Below, piece after piece: positions 1 through 6,506 of a stretch of 64,000 bases of DNA (positions are counted from its first letter, which is position 1; every line of letters begins with the position of its first letter). The position numbers were made by a program, and so were the translations under genes. Source of the DNA: Bradyrhizobium sp. JYMT SZCCT0180 (GTDB lineage Bacteria; Pseudomonadota; Alphaproteobacteria; Rhizobiales; Xanthobacteraceae); assembly GCF_018130165.1 (NCBI RefSeq), contig NZ_JAFCLZ010000019.1, positions 124,001-188,000 of the forward strand. Direction: 5' to 3'. Below the pieces are notes generated by a model. It had not been told where the DNA came from, did no database searches, and was given only the letters and a program-made list of their open reading frames with translations.

Positions 1-360
1 GTTTTGCGTCACCGAGAGATCGAGATCGAGCGTCCTTGGCTGGAATACCACGCCGAGCAGCCGCAGCGCTTCGCCTGGCGCAAGGCTGATGTCGTGGCCG
101 AAAATGCCGATGCGCCCAGCCTGGGTTCCGAACAGCCGCGTAATCAGCGCGAACAACGTGCTCTTGCCGGCGCCATTGAGGCCAAGCAGCGCCGTGAAGC
201 TTGCCGGCGCAACCGCGAAGCTGACGTCGATCAAAGCACGCCTTGTGCCGTAAGAATGGCTGATGCCTTCGATCGACAATGCGGGCGTAGCCGCAGGATC
301 GCCTCGCGGACGGGGGTCCGGCGGTGCAGGTCCTGTGCTGTGTGCGTCGATTGCTGTCAT
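1..360 (-). CDS. ABC transporter ATP-binding protein, PQQ-alcohol-dehydrogenase-associated type (partial, 3' end outside window)
   Basis: The first 120 residues of an ABC ATPase are visible. Walker A is GLNGAGKST at about residues 60-68, and the Q-loop lies in VVFQPRT at about residue 107. A proline-rich leader of about 25 residues precedes the domain. The start is the ATG at 360, which overlaps the stop of the upstream beta-propeller gene by 4 bases (ATGA), so the two are translationally coupled. The neighbours are a YVTN propeller and a branched-chain-type binding protein. This matches the ABC system found beside PQQ-dependent alcohol dehydrogenases (TIGR03863/03864/03866 group). The substrate of that system is not established. 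The rest of the gene, and probably the permease, lie to the left of the window. The ABC call is firm; the subfamily is inferred from context. Confidence 0.9.
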   Translation of the reverse strand, partial: MTAIDAHSTGPAPPDPRPRGDPAATPALSIEGISHSYGTRRALIDVSFAVAPASFTALLGLNGAGKSTLFALITRLFGTQAGRIGIFGHDISLAPGEALRLLGVVFQPRTLDLDLSVTQN

Positions 361-1328
361 GGCTGAGCAAACGTAATCCCCCAGGGCAGCTCGCCGACCT
401 GGATTGTCTTGATCACCTTTTGCGCCGACACGTCGATGACCGAGACGTCGTTGGAAACGCCGTTGGTCACCAGCAGATATTTTTCATCCGGGGTGAATGC
501 CATATGCCAGACCCGTTGGCCGACCAGAAGATATTTCGTGACCTTGTGCGTGGTGGCGTCGACGACGGCGACGCGGTTGGCGGGGCCGAGCGCAATGAAG
601 GCGGTCTTGCCGTCCTTGGTGATGCCGATGCCGACCGGCTGGATCGCCTCGCGCCGCAGGCCGGGAATGTTGAACTCGATCTTGCCCGTGATGGTGCGCT
701 TGGCGGGGTCGAGGATGGAAACGGTGCCGCCGATCTCCGACGATACCCACAATTCGGAGCTGTCGCGCTTGAACTCGGCATAGCGTGGCCGCGCATCGAC
801 CAGCACGTTGGCGACGATCTCGCGCGTCGCGGTGTCGATGAAATGCGCCATGTTGGTGGTTTCGGAAGTATTGATCAGGATCTTGCCGTCCGGGCTGAGG
901 GCCATGCCCTCAGGCTCGACGCCGACCTGGATGTCGCCGAGGCGGACGCGCTTCTCGAGGTCGATGATGGTCACCGTGTTATCGTTCTCGTTGGCGACGT
1001 AGAGGAGTTTGCCGGCGGCATCCTGGGTGAACAGTTCCGGATCCGGACCGGAGGGCAGGCTGTCCACCACCTGATGGGTCGCGGTATCGATCACTTCGAT
1101 CTTGTCGTCATCGCCGACCGCAACCAGCACGAATTTGCCGTTCTTCGTGAATTCGATGCCGCGCGGGCGCTGACCGACCTTGATGGTATGGGTGACGGCC
1201 CATTTGTCGGTATCGATCACCGACACCGTGTTGCTTTTCTCATTCGATACATAGGCGACGAAGGCCAAGGCGGGGCTGGTGGCCGCGAGCCACACCGCCA
1301 TTCCGGAAAGCAGACACCGACGCCACAT
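357..1328 (-). CDS. YVTN beta-propeller protein of the PQQ-associated ABC cluster
   Basis: A 323-residue exported protein. MWRRCLLSGMAVWLAATSPALA forms the signal peptide, and the mature part is built of about seven repeats of the form xxxVSVIDTxxxxVxxTIxVGxxPxG (for example SNTVSVIDTDKW, SNDVSVIDVSAQ). These are 40-residue YVTN blades. The start at 1328 is chosen over one at 1361 because GGAGG lies at good spacing before it and the signal peptide begins there; the longer form would overlap the upstream stop. The family corresponds to PQQ-dependent-catabolism-associated propellers (TIGR03866). These probably work in the periplasm with the ABC binding protein encoded just upstream, but their biochemical role is unknown. 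It is the second gene of a minus-strand operon. Confidence 0.88.
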   Translation of the reverse strand: MWRRCLLSGMAVWLAATSPALAFVAYVSNEKSNTVSVIDTDKWAVTHTIKVGQRPRGIEFTKNGKFVLVAVGDDDKIEVIDTATHQVVDSLPSGPDPELFTQDAAGKLLYVANENDNTVTIIDLEKRVRLGDIQVGVEPEGMALSPDGKILINTSETTNMAHFIDTATREIVANVLVDARPRYAEFKRDSSELWVSSEIGGTVSILDPAKRTITGKIEFNIPGLRREAIQPVGIGITKDGKTAFIALGPANRVAVVDATTHKVTKYLLVGQRVWHMAFTPDEKYLLVTNGVSNDVSVIDVSAQKVIKTIQVGELPWGITFAQP

Positions 1329-1345
1329 CCGCCATTCCTCCGTTT

Positions 1346-2527
1346 TCAGTTCAGTTTGCATTTGGTTTCGGGCCGGTCGACGCCGAGTGTGTCGAGTTCG
1401 GAGTATTGATGCAAGAAACCCTCCTGCGGGGAAACCGAGACGACCATGCGGCCGTCGACCAGCAGGATCGGCTGGCGAAGCTGCAGGTTCCAGTCCCGCA
1501 GCGTCAGCCGCTGTCCCTTGAACGCAGCAACCGAGAAATCCGGCTTCTTGAGAAAATCAAACACCGATTTCGGGTCGCCGGAGTTGGTGCGCGATGTCGC
1601 TTCGCCGATCATGCGCCCGGCGGTCCAGGCCTGCATGTCCCGCGCCGTCATGCGCCGCGAATTCAATTTGACGAAGCGGTTCTGGATCTGGATCGCACCC
1701 CACTGATCGTGCGCCGCGTCCCAGCTTGTCGGTACAAGGCCTGCCGAGCCGGCGATCGGCCGCGGGTCCCAGGTCCGGTAGGGCAGATAGGATGCAAACA
1801 CTTCGCTTTCGTCCGCCGCGACGAGGACGTCATAGGCCGGCGCACCTTGCGTAAATACCGGCATTTGACGCTGGATCAGCGTTACACCGCTGTCGGTGCG
1901 CCGCGCGCCGCCGGTATCCTCGAAGACCTTTTCCTGAACGATTTTGGCGCCAAAGCGGGTCGCCGCGCGCCGCAGCGCATCGGCATAAAGCTTGTCGGCT
2001 TCGTGTGAGCCCACCACCAGCAGCCAGCGCTTCCACTGCTTCCACACCAGATACTGCGCCAGCGCGTCAGCGAGCATCGATCGGGTCGGGGCAACATGGA
2101 TCACGTTGGCGCGGCAATCCTGCTCGCGCAGCCGGTCGTCGATCGCACCACTGTTCAACAGCACGGTTTTGCGATCGCGCAGCGCATCGGCCGCCTTTAA
2201 CAGCGCGTCGGCGGCTAGATCGGCGATGATGATGCCATTGCGGTCGGCGAGGGCCGTCGCCGCCTTGGCGACATCCTCGCCATCTTTCAGGCGAACCTCC
2301 TCGAGGTAGAAACGCTGATTGAGGAATTTTCCGGTGGTGTTGTTGTCCTCGATCGCCAGACGCGCACCGGCGATGCCGTCATTTTCCGACGGTTGCTCGG
2401 CAAGGGACAGTTTCGATTTGATTCCGGCCTGACCAAGATAGCCGACGCGGATGTCGATCGGGTCGGCCGCGAGCGCGGAACTGGCCACCACGCTTAGTCC
2501 GATTGCGCCGATCAACCATCGGATCAT
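1346..2527 (-). CDS. Periplasmic substrate-binding protein of the PQQ-associated ABC transporter
   Basis: A 393-residue protein with the signal peptide MIRWLIGAIGLSVVASSALA. Its body is like a branched-chain amino-acid binding protein (type 1 periplasmic fold: IRVGYLGQAG, LAIEDNNTTGKF, LNSGAIDDRLR). It resembles the binding component of the PQQ-dependent alcohol dehydrogenase ABC system (TIGR03863). The ligand is unknown for the family. The start ATG at 2527 begins the signal peptide; a much longer in-frame extension upstream has no signal sequence and is rejected. This is the first gene of a minus-strand operon followed by the propeller and the ATPase. The C-terminus (KCKLN) ends just before the propeller's start. 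Confidence 0.86.
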   Translation of the reverse strand: MIRWLIGAIGLSVVASSALAADPIDIRVGYLGQAGIKSKLSLAEQPSENDGIAGARLAIEDNNTTGKFLNQRFYLEEVRLKDGEDVAKAATALADRNGIIIADLAADALLKAADALRDRKTVLLNSGAIDDRLREQDCRANVIHVAPTRSMLADALAQYLVWKQWKRWLLVVGSHEADKLYADALRRAATRFGAKIVQEKVFEDTGGARRTDSGVTLIQRQMPVFTQGAPAYDVLVAADESEVFASYLPYRTWDPRPIAGSAGLVPTSWDAAHDQWGAIQIQNRFVKLNSRRMTARDMQAWTAGRMIGEATSRTNSGDPKSVFDFLKKPDFSVAAFKGQRLTLRDWNLQLRQPILLVDGRMVVSVSPQEGFLHQYSELDTLGVDRPETKCKLN

Positions 2528-2677
2528 GGACGCTCCCTCAATTCTCCTCCTCGACTTGCCGGCGATGGAGGGATACTTGTCTCGCAAGCACGCTCGACTT
2601 GAAACTTGACTGAATTGTTCTAGCTTGCAAGTCCGCATTTCGTCGTTGTTCGACGGTCGATGTGAGGGATCACGATC
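2528..2677. promoter_or_regulatory. Divergent intergenic region between the ABC operon and the DUF2380-like gene
   Basis: 150 bases separate the divergent starts at 2527 (-) and 2678 (+), so both promoters should be here. The middle is relatively AT-rich (around 2590-2645, including GAATTGTTCTAGC). I cannot identify a convincing -35/-10 pair or a palindromic operator. The response regulator encoded at 4086-4712 is a candidate regulator by proximity only. Confidence 0.4.
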
Positions 2678-3190
2678 ATGAGAGCGCAATGTGTCTTTGC
2701 CGCGCTGATGCTGCTGGTGTCGGTGCCGGCGCGTGCTGATCCGCCGAAGCTCGCGATTTTTGATTTCGAACTGCTGGATACCAGCCTCGAAGGCGAGATG
2801 AGGGGGCCTCAGGCCGACGAGCATGATCGACTGATCCGCATCAGCGATCTGGTGCGCCGGCAGTTGACGGAATCCAGCAAGTTCGAGCTTCTGGACATCT
2901 CGCCGGTGAAGGCTGCGGCCGAGGGCAGCAACCTGCAGGCATGCGGTGGTTGCGACGTCCAGTATGCGCAGCGCATCGGCGCGGATCTCGTCATCACCGG
3001 TGTCATGAAGAAGATATCGACCCTTATTCTCAACCTGACCATCTTCGTGCGCGACGCCCACACCGGACAGCTCATCACCGCAATGAACGCCGATTTTCGC
3101 GGCAACACCGATGAATCCTGGACACGGGCGACGAGCTATCTCGTGCGCAACCGGCTGCTGGCGCCCAATTATGGCAGGCCCCAGCCATAA
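2678..3190 (+). CDS. Small exported protein, DUF2380/DUF3280-like
   Basis: A 170-residue protein with the signal peptide MRAQCVFAALMLLVSVPARA. The mature sequence begins PPKLAIFDFELLDTSLEGE, then has ISDLVRRQLTESSKFELLD and a CGGCDVQYAQRIGADLVITG block. This is the pattern of DUF2380-type proteins, which share a TolB-N-like or curli-assembly-like alpha/beta core (FDFELxDTS ... GADLVITGxVxKxS). Such genes occur repeatedly next to PQQ-alcohol-dehydrogenase accessory genes. The two cysteines in CGGC could form a disulfide or bind a metal in the periplasm; that is inference. No enzymatic function is known. It is divergent from the ABC operon and ends 16 bases before the convergent fghA gene. Confidence 0.8.
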   Translation: MRAQCVFAALMLLVSVPARADPPKLAIFDFELLDTSLEGEMRGPQADEHDRLIRISDLVRRQLTESSKFELLDISPVKAAAEGSNLQACGGCDVQYAQRIGADLVITGVMKKISTLILNLTIFVRDAHTGQLITAMNADFRGNTDESWTRATSYLVRNRLLAPNYGRPQP

Positions 3191-3206
3191 TGGACCGCGT
3201 AGAATT

Positions 3207-4052
3207 TCAGGCTCTCAGGCGCGCGGCGTGCCAGCGCAGATGATCGCCCATGAAGCTGGAGATGAAGAAATAGCTGTGGTCGTAACCGCCCTGGCGGCGC
3301 AACGTGAGCGGAATGTTCGCCTTCTCGCAGGCGCTTTTCAGCAGTTCGGGGCGAAGCTGCTCGGCCAGAAACGAATCGGCGTCGCCATAATCCACCAGTA
3401 GATCGGAGAATCTGGCGCCGTCCTCGATCAACGCCACCGCATCATGTCTGCGCCAGGCCTGCCTGTCGCCGCCGAGATAGCCTCCCAGCGCCTTGATGCC
3501 CCACGGTACCTGCGAGGGCGCGACGATCGGCGCAAAGGCGCTGGCGGCGCGGTAGCGGTCGGGATGGCGCAGTGCGACGGTCAGTGCGCCGTGACCGCCC
3601 ATCGAATGACCGAGGATGGATTGCCGCCCGGCATCGACGGGGAAATTCGCGGCGACCAGTTTCGGCAGTTCTTCGGTGACATAACTCCACATCCGGTAGT
3701 TACGCGCGAACGGCTCTTGTGTCGCGTCGACATAAAAGCCGGCGCCGAGCCCGAAATCATACGCACCGGCGGGATCACCGGGCACCTTGTCGCCGCGCGG
3801 GCTGGTATCCGGCGCGACGAACACCAGTCCGAGGTCAGCGCAGGCACTGCGGAACTCACCCTTTTCCGTGACGTTGGCGTGCGTGCAGGTCAATCCCGAC
3901 AGATACCAGACCACCGGCAGCCTTGCGCCATCCTGGTGGGGAGGGACGAAGACCGAAAATGTCATGTCGGTCCCGGTCTCGGCACTGGCGTGCTTGTAAA
4001 CACCTTGCGTGCCGCCATGCGATTTGTTGAGCGAAACCGTCTGAACTGTCAT
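3207..4052 (-). CDS. fghA: S-formylglutathione hydrolase
   Basis: A 281-residue esterase-D-type alpha/beta hydrolase. The nucleophile elbow GHSMGGHG has Ser at residue 150, a likely acid is Asp226 in GDADSF, and the catalytic His is at 259 in GGYDHSYFF. Length and motifs match FghA/FrmB closely, including LSGLTCTHAN and SPRGD(K)VPGD near the N-terminus. It hydrolyses S-formylglutathione to formate and glutathione, the second step of glutathione-dependent formaldehyde oxidation, in the cytoplasm. Its partner S-(hydroxymethyl)glutathione dehydrogenase is not in the window. The position between PQQ-alcohol-oxidation accessory genes and a two-component system supports a role in methanol/formaldehyde metabolism. 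Confidence 0.95.
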   Translation of the reverse strand: MTVQTVSLNKSHGGTQGVYKHASAETGTDMTFSVFVPPHQDGARLPVVWYLSGLTCTHANVTEKGEFRSACADLGLVFVAPDTSPRGDKVPGDPAGAYDFGLGAGFYVDATQEPFARNYRMWSYVTEELPKLVAANFPVDAGRQSILGHSMGGHGALTVALRHPDRYRAASAFAPIVAPSQVPWGIKALGGYLGGDRQAWRRHDAVALIEDGARFSDLLVDYGDADSFLAEQLRPELLKSACEKANIPLTLRRQGGYDHSYFFISSFMGDHLRWHAARLRA

Positions 4053-4085
4053 GAACTCTCCGTTGCCGTGCCGCGTCGCGCCGTT

Positions 4086-4712
4086 TCAGGCCACGCCGTT
4101 GTCGATGGCCAACCGCACCAGTTCGGCGGATGTGCGCACGCCGAGCTTGTGGCGCATGATCGAGGATGTATTGGCGACGGTCTTGTAGGAGGAATGGACC
4201 AGCCACGCGATTTCGGACAGGCATTTTCCTGCGCTGAGCAGGCGCAGTATCTCCATCTCGCGCGCCGTCAGTTTTGAAAGCGGGCTCTTTGCGTATGAGG
4301 GGCCGGCGAATGCAATGCTTTGCGCAATCGCCGGCGGCAAATAGACCCCGCCCTTTGCTACCTCGCGGATGGCATCAACAAGGTCCTGGGGATCGCCGGT
4401 TTTGGAGACAAAACCCTTGGCGCCGACGTCGATGGCGCGTGCGGCGAATACCGGGTCATCGTTCATGCTGAACATGATGATGCGCGCCGACGCATCGCGC
4501 CCGAGCAGGCGTCGCGCCAGTTCGAATCCGGACACCGTCGGCAGGTTGATGTCGAGCACGCAGATATCGGGATGCAGTTCGCCGAACACGCGCTCGCCGC
4601 TCTCCGCGTCGGAGGCTTCCACGACATCGATCTCCGGCTCGTCCGCGAACAAGGCACGACAGCCTGAAGCTACGATGCGATGATCATCTACGATCAGAAC
4701 GCGCATTGGCAT
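4086..4712 (-). CDS. NarL/FixJ-family response regulator (LuxR-type HTH)
   Basis: A 208-residue two-domain regulator. The receiver domain (residues 1-120) has the acidic pocket VDDH and the phospho-acceptor Asp54 in CVLDINLP, with the switch residues FSMN and FVSKTG following. The C-terminal GerE/LuxR helix-turn-helix (about 145-205) contains LTAREMEILRLLSAGKCLSE. An in-frame ATG two codons downstream is also possible. It is divergent from a HisKA_3 kinase gene and 33 bases from fghA, so it probably forms a pair with that kinase. By context the pair could control alcohol or C1 oxidation genes, as ExaDE-type systems do, but this is inferred from location only. Confidence 0.92.
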   Translation of the reverse strand: MPMRVLIVDDHRIVASGCRALFADEPEIDVVEASDAESGERVFGELHPDICVLDINLPTVSGFELARRLLGRDASARIIMFSMNDDPVFAARAIDVGAKGFVSKTGDPQDLVDAIREVAKGGVYLPPAIAQSIAFAGPSYAKSPLSKLTAREMEILRLLSAGKCLSEIAWLVHSSYKTVANTSSIMRHKLGVRTSAELVRLAIDNGVA

Positions 4713-4934
4713 TGGTCCCGAATAGCCTCGTCAATCCCGTTGTGCACCGCATCAGGTGAAACACCGGCGCAGACTTCGGGGCGATAGCTGCCGTCGATGG
4801 TCATGCAACCCGGGCGATGTTGCTATACGCTTCGATTAGATAGACGCGTGTTTTATCTGTCAACGCTCCTATCGATAGGAAATCGAAGGCGATTTCGCTC
4901 TCGGACTAAGCGACTTCACTCCTGGACAAATGAT
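4713..4934. promoter_or_regulatory. Divergent promoter region of the two-component system
   Basis: 222 bases lie between the response-regulator and kinase starts. Around 4810-4880 the sequence is AT-rich compared with the genes, and it contains the short palindromic run CTATCGATAG at about 4868-4877. No convincing promoter boxes can be assigned by eye. The kinase could begin further upstream (a long in-frame extension reaches 4797), in which case the true intergenic part would be shorter. Confidence 0.35.
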
Positions 4935-6308
4935 ATGTGGCAAAAGCTTTCTTTGCGCGCCCGGATCAACCTGTTGCTCGTGCTCGTCCTCACGCTTGGT
5001 CTGGCCATCAACGTTGCGCGGCTTGTGCTCGAGGCCGGCCCTCGGGTTCAGGCTGAAGATCAAAGCGTCATACGATTGGCGCGCGAGTTCATCGGTACGA
5101 TCGTTGCAGGACTGAAAGAGGCGCCGGATCCCGAAGCGCGACTGAACCAGATTGTTCACGACCTCAACAAGCTGCGTCACGTCAGCATCACGCGGCAGAG
5201 CGAAGCCATCGCAAGATCCGGGATCGCCGACAAGCCGGACGACAATCCCGATGCACGTTCGCCGCCGGCATGGTTTGTCCGGCTTGTTCACCCCGAACAG
5301 ACGACGGTGAACGTGCCGATTTCGATCAAGGGAAAACCGGACGCGCTGCTGATCACGTCGCATCCCAACGACGAGGTGGCCGAAATCTGGGACGGGATAT
5401 TCACCCAGCTTCTGGTCGGCGCCGCGATCGCGATCGTTCTTTTCCTCATTACCAGCAGGGTCGTTGGCCGGGCCCTCGCGCCGATCCAGACCCTTTCGGA
5501 TGCGATGGCGAAGATCGAGGCCGGCGGTTACGACACGCGTGTGAAACCGGACGGGCCGCCGGAACTCGTAGCCATTTGCGACAAGTTGAATCACCTTGCG
5601 GCCACTCTGGGCGATGCGGTTGAGGACAAGCGGCGCCTCGCCGAGCGCGTTGTCTCGCTGCAGGATGTTGAACGCAAGGAAATTGCCCGCGAACTGCACG
5701 ATGAATTTGGCCCCTATCTCTTCGCTTTGCGAGTGCACGCCAGCGCCCTGACGCGGATTGCGGAGGCGGGGGATCCGAGCGTGGACGCCACCCGAAGGCA
5801 CGGCAGTGCCATATTGGAACAGCTGAACGCCTTGCAGGCGTCCAATCGCCGGGTTCTTGAAAAATTGCGCCCGGTGGGACTGACGGAACTCGGCCTTCGC
5901 GAGGCGCTCGGGGCGCTGCTGCGCCTGTGGGGCGAGTCTCACCCCGAAGTCGCGATCGAAACGGCGATCTCGCCCTCGTTGGGCGACACCGGCGAGACGG
6001 CTGATCTGACGATCTACCGCACCATCCAGGAAGCGCTGACCAATGTATTTCGCCACGCCGGCGCCACCACCATCAAGGTAAGCGTTGAACCGGCCGAACT
6101 GCCCGTGGGGCTTGCGCGTACCGGCCGCGGCGGCGCCTTGGTGCGGGTTCGTGACAATGGCAACGGATTGGGGCCCGATCACAAGCTGGGCTTCGGGCTA
6201 ACCGGCATGCGCGAGCGCATTTTGGCGCTGGGCGGCTCGCTTACGATTGCCTCCGGGGACAGCGGGGTCACGGTCGAAGCCTTGGTTCCCCGGGACGTGG
6301 GGCGTTAG
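4935..6308 (+). CDS. Membrane sensor histidine kinase, HisKA_3 family
   Basis: A 457-residue kinase. TM1 is at about residues 11-31, a periplasmic loop of about 120 residues follows, TM2 is at about 155-177, and then a HAMP region begins with RALAPIQTLSDAMAKIEAGG. The HisKA_3 box is RELHDEFGP with phospho-His255. The HATPase_c domain shows EALTNVFRHA (N box), DNGNGLG and GFGLTGMRERI. This layout is the NarX/UhpB-type partner of NarL-family regulators, and the divergent neighbour is one. The start ATG at 4935 (MWQKLSLRARI) places the first membrane helix at the usual distance. An upstream extension rich in Arg is less likely. The signal sensed is unknown; C1 or alcohol metabolism is suggested only by neighbours. 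Confidence 0.9.
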   Translation: MWQKLSLRARINLLLVLVLTLGLAINVARLVLEAGPRVQAEDQSVIRLAREFIGTIVAGLKEAPDPEARLNQIVHDLNKLRHVSITRQSEAIARSGIADKPDDNPDARSPPAWFVRLVHPEQTTVNVPISIKGKPDALLITSHPNDEVAEIWDGIFTQLLVGAAIAIVLFLITSRVVGRALAPIQTLSDAMAKIEAGGYDTRVKPDGPPELVAICDKLNHLAATLGDAVEDKRRLAERVVSLQDVERKEIARELHDEFGPYLFALRVHASALTRIAEAGDPSVDATRRHGSAILEQLNALQASNRRVLEKLRPVGLTELGLREALGALLRLWGESHPEVAIETAISPSLGDTGETADLTIYRTIQEALTNVFRHAGATTIKVSVEPAELPVGLARTGRGGALVRVRDNGNGLGPDHKLGFGLTGMRERILALGGSLTIASGDSGVTVEALVPRDVGR

Positions 6309-6322
6309 ATTCTTTTTTTGAC

Positions 6323-6390
6323 GCGTTTTCTTCACGCGAACCGGTGTCCACCCCGGATCAAGTCCGGGGCAGGCTTTCGCTGGAAAACGC
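6323..6390. repeat. Nested inverted repeat, probable dispersed intergenic element
   Basis: Outer arms GCGTTTTC (6323-6330) and GAAAACGC (6383-6390) enclose an inner hairpin with arms CCCCGGA (6351-6357) and TCCGGGG (6363-6369) and loop TCAAG. A run of seven T precedes it. The text GACGCGTTTTCTTCACGCG followed by GGAAAACGCTCTAG is familiar to me as a common intergenic repeat in Bradyrhizobium-type genomes; that is recalled knowledge, not searched. It follows the kinase stop by about 15 bases and may also act in 3'-end formation. Confidence 0.6.
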
Positions 6391-6396
6391 TCTAGT

Positions 6397-6424
6397 CGGG
6401 AATTTTTCCCGAACGCGTTCGGGA
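6397..6424. promoter_or_regulatory. Two overlapping, mutually exclusive hairpins upstream of the TonB receptor
   Basis: The first potential hairpin pairs CGGGAA (6397-6402) with TTCCCG (6406-6411). The second is a perfect 18-base palindrome, TCCCGAACGCGTTCGGGA (6407-6424). They share positions 6407-6411, so an RNA could form only one at a time. They lie 83-110 bases upstream of the receptor start. This could be a protein operator, a leader RNA switch or part of a repeat remnant; sequence alone does not decide. Confidence 0.4.
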
Positions 6425-6506
6425 CGTTTTGTATAGTGCGCAACTTTTTTTGACGCCCTAAGATCACAAGCGGCGTACCGGCAGACACCAATGCAGCCGG
6501 ATTGGG

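Noticed and set aside
4869..6182. 437-codon minus-strand open frame opposite the sensor kinase
   Set aside because: The plus strand has a full HAMP/HisKA_3/HATPase architecture. The reverse frame shows no motif.
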